57,250 bases of DNA from an uncultured Eubacteriales bacterium (GTDB lineage Bacteria; Bacillota; Clostridia; Lachnospirales; Lachnospiraceae), in assembly GCA_949292795.1 (NCBI GenBank), contig CASFBR010000009.1, forward strand, positions 1-57,250, in the 5' to 3' direction. Position numbers and translations under genes: made by a program. Within the stretch, counting starts at the first letter, position 1, and each line of letters begins with the position of its first letter. Under the pieces are notes generated by a model. The model ran no database searches and was not told the origin of the DNA. It saw nothing but the letters and a program-made list of their open reading frames with translations. Shown here piece after piece: positions 25,417 through 35,700 of the stretch.

Positions 25417-27390
25417 ATGAGCAAATTCAGACATTTGTTTGAACCCATGCAGGTAGGTACCCACACCTACAAAAACCGTATCATCGCCGCACCGATCTAC
25501 TGCGGTACATTTATCAATATTCCCGGCCTTGACTTTGTTTTAAAGCATGCCATGGTCGCCAGAGCAAAAGGCGGATGTGCCCAGGTTACCTTCGGCGAGA
25601 CTGCCGTGGATTTTGTCGGCGCCAGCCGTGAACCATTCCCGCCGATCAATTACGAGGATTTCAACGACCCGACCATGGACAAGCTTAAGCCGGTCATCGC
25701 TCAGATCAAATCCTACGGTGCCAAAGCACTGATCGAGCTTTCCCACTGCGGCGAATCCGTAGAGCCGATCCCGGGTGTTGAATACGGCATGGGGCCCATG
25801 GGCTATACACGGGAGGATGGCATGAAGGTTTATGCCATGGACGAAAAAATGATGAAAATGGTCGCGGATCATTTTGTCACCGCCGCAAAATTTATGAAGG
25901 AAGCCGGCTTTGACGGCGTGATGATCCATGCCGGTCACGGATGGCTGCTCCATCAGTTCCTTTCTTCACGGACAAACAAACGGACGGATGCCTACGGCGG
26001 CTCCCTAAAAAACCGTGCCCGTTTCCCGCTTTATATCTTAAAGACCGTCCGGGAAGCCATGGGCAGGGATTTCATTATCGAAATGCGCGTTTCCGGCGAG
26101 GAATGTATGGAGGGCGGTATGCACACCGATGAGACGGCTCAATTTTGTAAAATGGCCGAGCCTTATGTGGATTTGATCCATGTGTCTGTGGGCGTTTACA
26201 GAAATCCTATTTTAAGCGGTGAATTTTCATCAATGTATCAGCCGCACGGCCTGAACGCCGATGCAGCGGAAGCCATCAAGAAGGTGGTCAATGTTCCGGT
26301 TGTTCTCGTGGGCGGTATTAACGATCCGGCATTTGCAGAAGAACTCATTGCATCCGGAAAATGTGATTTTATAGCATTGGGACGCCAGCTCACCGCTGAC
26401 CCGGAATTTGCCAACAAGGCTCAGGCGGACCGCGAGGATGACATCAACCCATGCATCCGCTGCTATAAATGCTTCCCCGGCCCTCTGGAAGGCGTAGCGA
26501 TCACGGACATTTTAAATATTTACGGCTGTACCGTCAATCCTACGGAATTTTTCTATGATGAAGAATTTTTAAATACGCCGATTAAGTCCCCGAAAAACGT
26601 ACTTGTCATCGGCGGCGGTATTGCCGGTATGGAGGCTGCCGTCACAGCCTGCGACCGCGGCCATAACGTAACGCTTGTGGAAAAAAGCGGTAAGCTTGGA
26701 GGCCTGTTGAATTTCACGGATACCGACCATTATAAGATTGATCTTGGAAAATTTAAACAGCTCTATGTCCGCCGTGTCAATGAACGGCCCATCCATGTGA
26801 TGTATCACACGGAGCCAACCAGCGAGCTTTTAAATGAGCTAAAGCCGGATGCCGTCATTATCGCCGTAGGCTCCCACCCGATCGTGCCCGCGATCCCGGG
26901 TATTGAAAATGCCATGAAAGCGCTGGACGTGTATGACACACCGGAAAAGGTCGGCAAAAACGTGCTTATGATCGGCGGCGGTCTTGTAGGCTGTGAAACC
27001 GGCCTGCATCTGGCTAAGGAAGGCAAAAATGTCACGATCATCGAAATGGCCGATGCCGTTGCCGCAGACAGCTATCCGATGCACCGTATCGGACTTCTCG
27101 ATGAGATGAGCCGCATGGTCACCGTAAAGACCGGTCTTAAATGTACGAACATCACCGCTTCTACTGTAACCGCCGTGGACAAGGACGGCGCCGGGCATAC
27201 ATTTGAGGGCGACACCGTCATCTTCGCCCTTGGTATGAAAGCCTGCACCGGCACAGCCGAAGCATTAAAATCCATGATTCAGGAAACAATGGGAGACATC
27301 CCGGTTTACACCGTAGGTGACTGTGTCCGCGCATCCAAAGTATACGAAGCCGGACGTGAAGGCTTCACCGCGGCGATGAGCATCTTATAA
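25417..27390 (+). CDS. BaiCD/enoate-reductase-like FMN-FAD-4Fe4S oxidoreductase
   Basis: A 657-residue enzyme of the 2,4-dienoyl-CoA reductase / bile-acid BaiCD-BaiH / enoate reductase family. Residues 1-340 form an old-yellow-enzyme FMN barrel, with LIELSHCGE, GVMIHAGHGWLLHQFLS and DAYGGSLKNRARF. The 4Fe-4S cluster ligands are C346, C349, C352 and C371 (CIRCYKC and YGCTVNP). FAD and NAD(P)H Rossmann segments start near 393 (VLVIGGGIAGMEAA) and 516 (VLMIGGGLVGCETG). The family reduces activated C=C bonds of unsaturated acids, steroids or CoA esters anaerobically. No bai genes or CoA ligase are close, so the substrate is open. The start is fixed by GGAGG and a promoter upstream. Confidence 0.88.
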   Translation: MSKFRHLFEPMQVGTHTYKNRIIAAPIYCGTFINIPGLDFVLKHAMVARAKGGCAQVTFGETAVDFVGASREPFPPINYEDFNDPTMDKLKPVIAQIKSYGAKALIELSHCGESVEPIPGVEYGMGPMGYTREDGMKVYAMDEKMMKMVADHFVTAAKFMKEAGFDGVMIHAGHGWLLHQFLSSRTNKRTDAYGGSLKNRARFPLYILKTVREAMGRDFIIEMRVSGEECMEGGMHTDETAQFCKMAEPYVDLIHVSVGVYRNPILSGEFSSMYQPHGLNADAAEAIKKVVNVPVVLVGGINDPAFAEELIASGKCDFIALGRQLTADPEFANKAQADREDDINPCIRCYKCFPGPLEGVAITDILNIYGCTVNPTEFFYDEEFLNTPIKSPKNVLVIGGGIAGMEAAVTACDRGHNVTLVEKSGKLGGLLNFTDTDHYKIDLGKFKQLYVRRVNERPIHVMYHTEPTSELLNELKPDAVIIAVGSHPIVPAIPGIENAMKALDVYDTPEKVGKNVLMIGGGLVGCETGLHLAKEGKNVTIIEMADAVAADSYPMHRIGLLDEMSRMVTVKTGLKCTNITASTVTAVDKDGAGHTFEGDTVIFALGMKACTGTAEALKSMIQETMGDIPVYTVGDCVRASKVYEAGREGFTAAMSIL

Positions 27391-27397
27391 AATGAAA

Positions 27398-27443
27398 GGC
27401 TCCGTCTGGTATTCCAATCTGATGCCGGACGGGGCCTTTTTCT
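27398..27443 (+). terminator. Terminator of the enoate-reductase-like gene
   Basis: GGCtCCGTCtGG and CCGGACGGgGCC form a stem 8 bp after the stop, followed by TTTTTCTTT. Confidence 0.8.
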
Positions 27444-27481
27444 TTCTGTTTATTTTCCGGTTCTATTGAGCTTTCCGGACT

Positions 27482-28471
27482 CTATTTGTACAGCTTTATA
27501 TGAAATACCGAGCCTTTTCCCGGCGTACTTTCCACCTGTATGTCTCCGTTGTGCTGGTGGATGATCTGCGCGGCCATGGCAAGCCCGATACCAACGCTGT
27601 CCGGCGACGCATTCTTCCCTTTGTAAAACCGCTCAAAAATATGCGGAAGGTCCTCCTTTGCAATACCGCTGCCTTCATCCGATATGTCTATTCGGATATA
27701 CATTGGATTATCCCGGACACAGACCTTCAGATGACCGCCGCTGCCCATATGCTCCATACAGTTTTTTAAAATATTGGACAGTCCCTCGGCCATCCAGTCC
27801 ATATCTCCGGTAAAGGTCACCGAGCCGTCACAGTCTAAAATCAGCTCCTGGCCCTTAAGCTCCATTGGGATCAGCAGATGCCCGGACGCTTTATGAAGCA
27901 GCTCCTGTACACAGACTATCTCCTGCTTCATTGTCACAGCCCCTGCGTCCAGCCGGGCCATTTTCAGCAGTGCCGACACAAGCCATTCAATACGGGCAAG
28001 CTGATGCCGGATGTTCGCTGTAAATTCTGCGCGCTTTTCCTCTGAAAGCGGGGTACTTAAAAAGTCGGCCATCATACTCATGGATGTCAGAGGCGTTTTC
28101 AGCTGATGGGATATATTCGAGATCGCATCCGCCAGATATTCCTTATCAGCTGCCAGCATTTGCGCCTGCTCCGTAAGCTTCGTCGCCATTTTTGAAATTT
28201 CACTGGACAGATAGCTTAATTCCCCTTCGCTGTACGCTTCCAGCGGGAGCTGCTTTAAGCTGCGCTGAAACTGATGGAGCTGGGATGCCAGCCGCTTCAT
28301 GCTGTTATAGCGCTCCCATGTGTACAGAACAAACAGTACCATCAAAAGAAGCATCCCTGCGGCCATAATTTGCAGTGTATATCTGGAAAGCATCAGCGAG
28401 GCGCCGGTGCAGAGGATGAAAACAGCCGCAAAGGCACACAGCATTCCCAGAAATTTTTTGTTTCGTATCAT
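27482..28471 (-). CDS. Sensor histidine kinase, intramembrane-sensing type
   Basis: A 329-residue kinase with two closely spaced N-terminal membrane helices (about 8-28 and 34-50) and almost no extracytoplasmic loop, as in BceS-type kinases that sense through the membrane or a partner transporter. A coiled linker follows. The phospho-acceptor is His122 in NISHQLKTPLTSMSMM, then LSNILKNCMEH, SDEGSGI, and VGIGLAMAAQI. It pairs with the regulator 20 bp upstream. No Bce-type ABC genes are adjacent, although this window has two other FtsX/MacB-type ABC operons that could be its partner or target. Confidence 0.87.
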   Translation of the reverse strand: MIRNKKFLGMLCAFAAVFILCTGASLMLSRYTLQIMAAGMLLLMVLFVLYTWERYNSMKRLASQLHQFQRSLKQLPLEAYSEGELSYLSSEISKMATKLTEQAQMLAADKEYLADAISNISHQLKTPLTSMSMMADFLSTPLSEEKRAEFTANIRHQLARIEWLVSALLKMARLDAGAVTMKQEIVCVQELLHKASGHLLIPMELKGQELILDCDGSVTFTGDMDWMAEGLSNILKNCMEHMGSGGHLKVCVRDNPMYIRIDISDEGSGIAKEDLPHIFERFYKGKNASPDSVGIGLAMAAQIIHQHNGDIQVESTPGKGSVFHIKLYK

Positions 28472-28491
28472 TTTTTGCTCCTTTGCAGCGC

Positions 28492-29187
28492 TTAATAATC
28501 CGGTGTCCCGGATATAAGACAGTAGCCCAGGCCGCGGACCGTTTTTATGAGCTGCGGGCTGGCCGGATCATCCTCCAGCTTTTCCCGGATGCGCTTAATA
28601 TACACCGTCAGCGTATTGTCATTGACAAAATCCCCGGCCACATCCCAGATACCCTCAAGCAGCTGGCTGCGGGAAAGCACCTGGCCCCGGTGGCTGATCA
28701 ATGTCAGAAGCAGGCGGTATTCCATCGCTGTAAGAATGACCTCCTCATTATTTTTCGTCACTCTGGCCTTTTTTAAATCAACGGTCACATTGCCTGCGCG
28801 AAACAGATGCTCCTCCCCGCTGTGCTTTCCATAGCGTCTCAAAATCGACTTGATCCGGCTGCACAGCTCCCGGATGCGGAAAGGCTTTGTAATGTAATCA
28901 TCCGCCCCCATATCCAGTCCCATGACGACATTGACCTCATCATCACAGGCGGTCAGAAACAGTATCGGAAGGTCCTCCTGCGCCTTGATCATCCGGCAAA
29001 TATCATAGCCCGTTCCATCGGGCAGCGTAATATCTAAAATAGCCATGATGAAAGCTCCGGGCTTATAAAGACGCTTTGCCGCTTCGCAGCCGGAAGCCAC
29101 CGCCGTCTCAAAGCCTTCCTGTTCCAGAGCGTAGGTCAGCCCTGATGCGATCATGGCATCATCCTCCACAATAAAGATTTTGTTCAT
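28492..29187 (-). CDS. OmpR/PhoB-family response regulator
   Basis: A 231-residue regulator. The receiver domain carries VEDD, phospho-acceptor Asp52 in AILDITLPDG, LFLTACDDE and the Lys in DDYITKPFRI. The winged-helix domain shows LTAMEYRLLLTLISH, TLTVYIKRIREKLEDD and IKTVRGLGY. It is followed 20 bp later by its kinase. The gene is 30 bp downstream of truA on the same strand with no obvious terminator, so it may be expressed with truA. Confidence 0.88.
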   Translation of the reverse strand: MNKIFIVEDDAMIASGLTYALEQEGFETAVASGCEAAKRLYKPGAFIMAILDITLPDGTGYDICRMIKAQEDLPILFLTACDDEVNVVMGLDMGADDYITKPFRIRELCSRIKSILRRYGKHSGEEHLFRAGNVTVDLKKARVTKNNEEVILTAMEYRLLLTLISHRGQVLSRSQLLEGIWDVAGDFVNDNTLTVYIKRIREKLEDDPASPQLIKTVRGLGYCLISGTPDY

Positions 29188-29217
29188 AGCACACCCCCTA
29201 TCCTGCTCATTACGTCC

Positions 29218-29976
29218 TTACAGAGCATCCGGTTCATAGCTTACTTCATATAAAAACAGTCCCTGGGGCGGCGCCGTCACCCCGGCCCGGGTTCGGTCCC
29301 TTCCCGCAAGTATCTGCGGTATTTCCTCCGGCTTCCGTTTCCCCATGCCGACCTCCATCAGTGTACCGGACATAATCCGCACCATATGATACAAAAATCC
29401 ATTCCCGCAAAACATCAGCCGCAGCTCCCCGTGCTCCCGGAAAATATCGACCCGGTAAAGCTCCCGGACCGTGCTCTTTTTCGACCGTTTTACCGAGGAA
29501 AACGCCTTAAAATCATGGCGTCCCACCAGATATGCCGCTGCGCGCTCCATAGCCGCCGTATCAAGTTCCTCCGGGCAGCGGCAAACGTACCTGCGGTCAA
29601 ACACGCACGGCGCATTTCCGGTCACAATACGGTAAAGATATTTTTTTGATACCGCATTGAGCCTGCTGTGGAACCGCGGCTTTGCCTCATAAACCTCCCG
29701 AATACCGATGTCCTCCGGAAGATAGCGGTTAAAATAGTCCCGGATCGCTTCGCAGCTTAAATCCGTCTCTGCATGGAAATTTGCCACCTGTCCATATGCA
29801 TGGACGCCGGCGTCGGTGCGGCCTGAGCCGATGATCTCCACAGGCGCGCCGACCATGCGGCTTGCCACCGCTTCGATACGCCCCTGGATCGTGCTGCTCC
29901 CGCTCGACTTTCCAAGGCGCTGCCAGCCGTCATAGCGGCTTCCGTCATACTCGATCAAAAGTCTGATATTTCTCAT
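29218..29976 (-). CDS. truA: tRNA pseudouridine(38-40) synthase
   Basis: A 252-residue TruA that isomerises uridines 38-40 in the tRNA anticodon arm. The catalytic Asp is in GSGRTDAGVHAYGQVANF; other landmarks are LLIEYDGSRYDGWQ at the N terminus, RFHSRLNAVSKKYLYRI, HDFKAFSSVKRSKKSTVREL and FLYHMVRIMSGTL. ATG 29976 gives the normal family length and has GGAGA upstream; the frame stays open beyond it only because it runs into the intergenic repeat at 30001. It is likely the first gene of a truA-regulator-kinase unit. Confidence 0.93.
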   Translation of the reverse strand: MRNIRLLIEYDGSRYDGWQRLGKSSGSSTIQGRIEAVASRMVGAPVEIIGSGRTDAGVHAYGQVANFHAETDLSCEAIRDYFNRYLPEDIGIREVYEAKPRFHSRLNAVSKKYLYRIVTGNAPCVFDRRYVCRCPEELDTAAMERAAAYLVGRHDFKAFSSVKRSKKSTVRELYRVDIFREHGELRLMFCGNGFLYHMVRIMSGTLMEVGMGKRKPEEIPQILAGRDRTRAGVTAPPQGLFLYEVSYEPDAL

Positions 29977-30000
29977 GTTATTTCTCCATAGTCCGCACAG

Positions 30001-30110
30001 GCACGGCGGTCTTCGCTTCGCTTTGCTCCGGCCGGTGCCACTCGATGCCCGTTGCCCTTCGGATGCCCGCCTGTGCAAGCACGGAGGGGCACCCGACGGG
30101 CGTATCGCTT
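30001..30110. repeat. Intergenic repeat, copy B
   Basis: Shares GGTGCCACTCGATG, CGGATGCCCGC and GTGCAAGCACGG, plus the trailing GGGCGTATCG, with copies A, C and D. It lies just beyond the glgP terminator on the minus strand, the same arrangement as the other copies. Confidence 0.7.
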
Positions 30111-30116
30111 AAAACG

Positions 30117-30158
30117 CGCAGGGAGCAGCAAAAATGCGGCTGCTCCCTGCATTTTTTA
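30117..30158 (-). terminator. Terminator of the ileS-glgP unit
   Basis: GCAGGGAGCAGC and GCTGCTCCCTGC form a perfect 12-bp stem downstream of the glgP stop. A T run follows on the plus strand; on the minus strand the tail is GCGCGTTTT. It is probably effective in the glgP direction. Confidence 0.7.
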
Positions 30159-30190
30159 CTGCTCCCTCACCATTGCCTTAACCGGGCGCT

Positions 30191-32695
30191 TTATACGTTC
30201 ACAGTGATCTTTTCCAGGTGCCAGATGTCTCTTACATATTCCTCGATTGTACGGTCTGAGGAGAATTTTCCGACATTGGCAATATTAAGAATCGCCATCT
30301 TCGCCCAGTGGCTGCGGTCCTTGTAAGCCTTATTGACACATTCCTGCGCCTTTGCATAGGCCCGGAAATCCTTCAGGTTGAAATATACGTCCGGACGGTC
30401 ATAGCCGGTGCCCTTAAGCAGTGACGTATAAATCTCATTGAACAGATTGCCTTCTCTGGAATAGGTGCCGTCCACAAGCTGTTCAAGCACTTTGCGGATG
30501 TCGCTGTCGCTGTTATAAATTTCATATGGATCATAGCCGCCCTTTGCCTCATAATCCATAACCTCCTGAGCAGACATACCGAAAATGAACGCATTTTCGC
30601 TGCCGACTTCTTCGACAATCTCCACATTAGCGCCGTCCATCGTTCCGATAGTCACAGCTCCATTGAGCATGAACTTCATATTACCTGTGCCGGAAGCCTC
30701 CTTGCTGGCTGTGGAAATCTGCTCAGACACATCGCTGGCGGCAAAAATGATCTCCGCATTGGATACACGGTAATTTTCGATAAATACGACCTTGATCTTT
30801 CCGCCAATGGACGGGTCGTTGTTGACCACATCCGCCACGGAGTTAATCAGCTTGATCGTTTCCTTGGCTCGCTTATAACCGGCCGCAGCCTTTGCGCCAA
30901 AAATAAAGGTAGTCGGATAAAAATCCATATTGGGGTTTGCCTTGAGCTGATTATATAAGTACATCACATGAAGGATGTTCATCAGCTGGCGCTTGTATTC
31001 ATGGAGACGCTTCACCTGTACATCAAAGATAGAATTGGGGTCTACGTCAATGCCATTGTGCTCTTTAATATATTTTGCCAGACGCAGCTTGTTCTGATAT
31101 TTAATATCCATAAACTCCTTCTGTGCCTGAGGATCATCGGCAAATTTTTCAAGCGCCTTGATCTGTGGCAGGTCTGTAATCCATGCATCGGTTCCGATCT
31201 TCTTTGTGACCCATGCAGCCTGGAGCGGATTTCCGTGGAGCAGGAAACGGCGCTGTGTGATACCGTTGGTCTTGTTGCTGAACTTCTCCGGCATCATCTC
31301 ATAAAAATCCTTCAGCTCGCGGTGTTCAAGAATCTCCGTATGCAGCTGTGCCACACCGTTAACCGATGAGCCGCCCACGATTGCCAGGTTTGCCATGCGG
31401 ATCTGGCCTTCGTAGATCACGGCCATGCTCTTGATCTTGCTGTACTGATTTGGATAGCGTTCCTCAATCTGAATCAGGAAACGGCGGTTGATCTCCTCAA
31501 CGATCTGGTATACACGGGGCAGAAGGCGCATAAACAGGTCGACCGGCCACTTTTCAAGAGCCTCGGCCATGATCGTATGGTTTGTGTACGCACAGCATTT
31601 TGTCGTGATGCTCCATGCCTCATCCCACTCAAGGTCCTCCTCGTCGACGAGAATACGCATCAATTCGGCCACAGCAATCGTCGGGTGGGTATCGTTCATC
31701 TGGAAGCATACTTTTTCGTACAGCTTGTGAATATCGTTATTGTTGAGCTCCTTATATTTCTGGATCGCTCTCTGGATGCTTGCGGAAACAAAGAAGTACT
31801 GCTGCTTTAACCGAAGCTCCTTGCCGCTGTAATGATTATCATTGGGGTAGAGTACCTCCACGATCGTCTTGGCAAGGTTCGCCTGCTCCACTGCCTTGTC
31901 ATAATTTCCCTTATCAAAGGATTCTAGGTTAAATTCAACGATCGGCTCTGCATCCCAGATACGCAGCGTATTAATCACATTATTGCCGTAGCCCACGATC
32001 GGAAGATCATAAGGCACTGCATAAACGGACTGGTAATCGGTCTGGATAAAGCGGTTCTTATGGGCCGCCTCATCCCATACAATGCGGACATAGCCGCCAA
32101 ACTTGATCTCCTGCTTATACTCCGCACGCTTGATCTCAAACGGATAGCCGTCCTTCAGCCAGTTATCCGGAACCTCGATCTGAGCGCCGTTTTCGATCTT
32201 TTGCTTAAACAGACCATATTTATAGCGGATGCCGCAGCCGTAAGCCGGGTAGCCAAGGGTGGATAAGGAATCCAGAAAACATGCTGCCAGACGGCCAAGA
32301 CCGCCGTTTCCAAGTGCCGGGTCCGGTTCCTGATCCTCAATCACGTTAATGTCAAGGCCAAGCTCGTCCAGAACTTCAGCGACTTCCTTGTAGCAGCGCA
32401 GATTGATCAGGTTATTGCCAAGGGCACGGCCAATGAGGAACTCCATGGACAGATAGTACACGATCTTTGGGTTTTCCTCATTGTATTTTTTATGGGTTGC
32501 CAGCCACTCATCGACAATAATATCTTTTGTCGCCAGAGCAACAGCCTGGAATACTTCCTCCTTGCTGGCCATATCGATGGTCTTTCTGTACAGCATTTTT
32601 ACATTTTCAAGAATCTCTTTTTTGAAGGCCTCCCGGTCAAACAGCTTATTCGGGGAGGCTTCGGTCACAACTGCCGAAGTGTCCTGCTTTTTCAC
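30191..32695 (-). CDS. glgP: Glycogen/starch phosphorylase
   Basis: An 834-residue alpha-glucan phosphorylase, the standard length. It releases glucose-1-phosphate from glycogen or maltodextrin. Visible landmarks are [35 protein letters not shown], the DTHPTIAVAELMR block, and KRLHEYKRQLMN. The PLP lysine (about residue 674) lies in SGTGNMKFMLNG, followed by GTMDGANVEI. It starts at GTG 32695 with an AAGGAG site and lies only 19 bp after ileS with no promoter between, so it is very likely transcribed from the T-box-controlled ileS promoter. No other glg gene is in the window. Confidence 0.95.
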   Translation of the reverse strand: MKKQDTSAVVTEASPNKLFDREAFKKEILENVKMLYRKTIDMASKEEVFQAVALATKDIIVDEWLATHKKYNEENPKIVYYLSMEFLIGRALGNNLINLRCYKEVAEVLDELGLDINVIEDQEPDPALGNGGLGRLAACFLDSLSTLGYPAYGCGIRYKYGLFKQKIENGAQIEVPDNWLKDGYPFEIKRAEYKQEIKFGGYVRIVWDEAAHKNRFIQTDYQSVYAVPYDLPIVGYGNNVINTLRIWDAEPIVEFNLESFDKGNYDKAVEQANLAKTIVEVLYPNDNHYSGKELRLKQQYFFVSASIQRAIQKYKELNNNDIHKLYEKVCFQMNDTHPTIAVAELMRILVDEEDLEWDEAWSITTKCCAYTNHTIMAEALEKWPVDLFMRLLPRVYQIVEEINRRFLIQIEERYPNQYSKIKSMAVIYEGQIRMANLAIVGGSSVNGVAQLHTEILEHRELKDFYEMMPEKFSNKTNGITQRRFLLHGNPLQAAWVTKKIGTDAWITDLPQIKALEKFADDPQAQKEFMDIKYQNKLRLAKYIKEHNGIDVDPNSIFDVQVKRLHEYKRQLMNILHVMYLYNQLKANPNMDFYPTTFIFGAKAAAGYKRAKETIKLINSVADVVNNDPSIGGKIKVVFIENYRVSNAEIIFAASDVSEQISTASKEASGTGNMKFMLNGAVTIGTMDGANVEIVEEVGSENAFIFGMSAQEVMDYEAKGGYDPYEIYNSDSDIRKVLEQLVDGTYSREGNLFNEIYTSLLKGTGYDRPDVYFNLKDFRAYAKAQECVNKAYKDRSHWAKMAILNIANVGKFSSDRTIEEYVRDIWHLEKITVNV

Positions 32696-32714
32696 GATAA
32701 CTTCTCCTTCCTAT

Positions 32715-35700
32715 CTAACCGATGCGGGTAACGCCAAGCGTCACCTTTTCACCGTTAATATTCCATTCCTTTGTATAGCCCTGTGCCTGATCATAGTCCA
32801 CGCCGTCGGCCATAACCTCAGACCTGATCAGCGCTTCGTTGGCTTTGATCACCTGGGCAACCTTGTCATTGCCTTCCATAGAGATGGCGATATGATCCAT
32901 CACTTCAAATCCAGCTTCCTTACGCATCGTCTGGACTTTGGAAATGATCTCACGAACGAAGCCCTCCTCAAGAAGCGCTTCGCTTAAGTTCGTGTCAAGA
33001 ACAACTGTCACATCGCGCTCTGTGCTTGAAACATAGCCGTCCGTATGGGCAGCTTCGATGAGAAGGTCCTCTTCCACAAGACGGCAGGGTTCACCGTCAG
33101 CATCGATCATCAGGCATCCATCCTTCTTTAACGCTTCCATTGCTTTATGTCCGTCCACTGAAGCTAACAGATTTTTAAGCACACCGAGCTTTTTGGGGTA
33201 TTTCAGCTTTAATGTCTGGAAGTTCGGCTTAAAGGTATAAGAGATAAAGGAGCTGATGTCCTCTACAAATTCCACCTGCTTTACATTGAGCTCGTCTGCG
33301 ATGATGTCTCTGAAAAATTCAGGAAGCTCAAAATTCGCTTTAATATACATCCGGCCGATGGGCTGGCGGTTTTTAATATTGGCAGTATTGCGGCAGGCGC
33401 GTCCCTGAACGACAACAGCAAGCACAAGGTCCATATCCTTTTCCAGCTCTTTATCGATATAGTCCTCACGCACCTTCGGGAAATCGCACAGATGGATGCT
33501 TTCCGGCGCCTGATCGTCAATGCTTCTCACAAGATTCTGGTAAATTTCCTCGGTCATAAACGGAATCATCGGCGCAGCCGCCTTGCAGATCGTTACGAGG
33601 GAGGTATAAAGCGTCATGTAAGCATTGATCTTATCCTGCTCCATGCCCTTCGCCCAGAAGCGCTCACGGCTCCGGCGCACATACCAGTTACTCATGTCAT
33701 CCACAAATTCCTGAAGCGCTCTTGCAGCCTCGGGAATCCGGTAGCCGGCCAGATGTTCATCGACCGCCTTTACGACAGAGTTTAACTTGGACAGCAGCCA
33801 CTTGTCCATAACGGACAGCTTTTCATAATCCAATATATATTGTAACGCATTAAAGTTATCAATATTTGCATAAAGTACAAAAAATGCGTAAGTATTCCAT
33901 AAAGTTCCCATGAACTTGCGCTGGCCTTCCATAACAGCCTTGCCATGGAACCGGTTCGGCAGCCACGGCGCACTGTTAATGTAAAAATACCAGCGGATTG
34001 CATCGGCGCCGTAGGTTTCAAGCGCCTCAAACGGATCAACGGCATTGCCCTTGGACTTGCTCATCTTCTGGCCGTTTTCATCCTGGACATGACCCAGAAC
34101 GATAACGTTTCTGTACGGCGCCTTATTAAAGATCAGCGTTGAAATTGCCAGCAGGGAATAAAACCATCCGCGGGTCTGGTCTACGGCTTCAGAAATAAAA
34201 TCTGCCGGGAACTGCGCCTTAAACAGCTCTTCATTTTCAAACGGATAGTGATGCTGTGCAAAAGGCATGGAGCCGGAATCAAACCAGCAGTCGATTACTT
34301 CAGGAACACGGTGCATCTGCTTGCCGCAGATCGGGCACTTGATTGTCACAGCGTCGATGTAGGGACGGTGCAGTTCAATGTCATCCGGGCAGTTATCAGA
34401 CATTTCCTTTAACTCGGCAATGCTTCCGATGGAATGTTGATGGCCGCACTCGCACTCCCAGATATTTAACGGCGTTCCCCAGTAACGGTTACGGCTGATA
34501 CCCCAGTCCTGGACATTTTCCAGCCAGTCGCCGAAGCGGCCCTTGCCGATGCTTTCAGGAATCCAGTTGATCGTATTATTATTGCGGATCAGATCGTCCT
34601 TAACCGCCGTCATTTTAATAAACCATGAGTCTCTCGCATAATAGATCAGCGGTGTATCACAGCGCCAGCAATGAGGGTAGCTGTGCTCAAACTTCGGAGC
34701 GGAAAATAAAAGTCCCCGTGCATCAAGGTCTTTTAAGACCATCGGGTCCGCATCCTTGCAGAATGTCCCGGCCCATGGAGTTTCAGCGGTCATCTCGCCC
34801 TTACTGTCCACAAGCTGTAAAAACGGCAGGTCATACTTGCGTCCCACATTGGAGTCATCCTCACCGAACGCCGGAGCAATATGAACGACGCCGGTACCGT
34901 CAGTCAGCGTAACATAGCTGTCGCATGTCACATAGTATGCCTTTTTATTTAATTCCACAAACGGGAAAAGCGGCTCATATTCTTTATATTCCATCGCTCT
35001 TCCGGGGAATGTCTCAAGCACCTCGTAAGCGCCTTCTCCCAAAACGGTATCTAAAAGTGCCTGGGCCATATAGTAAATATAATCGCCGCTCTTTACCTTC
35101 GCATACGTCTCATCGGGATTCACGCACAGTGCCACGTTGGACGGCAGTGTCCACGGCGTTGTTGTCCATGCCAGAATATAAGCATCCTCATCCTTAGCCT
35201 TAAAACGGACGATCGCCGAGCGCTCCTTCACTATTTTATAGCCCTGGGCAACCTCATGGCTGGACAGCGGTGTTCCGCAGCGCGGGCAATACGGAACGAT
35301 CTTGTAGCCTTTGTAGAGCAGGCCCTTTTCCCATATCTTTTTTAAAGCCCACCATTCGGACTCAATAAAATCATTATGGTAGGTGACATATGGATGCTCC
35401 ATATCCGCCCAAAAGCCGACCGTTGCGGAGAAGTCCTCCCACATGCCCTTATATTTCCAGACACTTTCCTTGCAGTGCTCAATAAACGGCTCCAGTCCAT
35501 ACTCCTCGATCTGTTCCTTGCCATCCAGGCCAAGCATCTTTTCCACCTCGAGCTCTACCGGAAGCCCATGGGTATCCCATCCGGCCTTTCTCGGTACCTG
35601 ATAGCCCTTCATCGTCTTATAGCGCGGGATCATGTCCTTGATCACGCGGGTCAGCACATGGCCGATATGGGGTTTGCCGTTGGCAGTTGGCGGGCCGTCA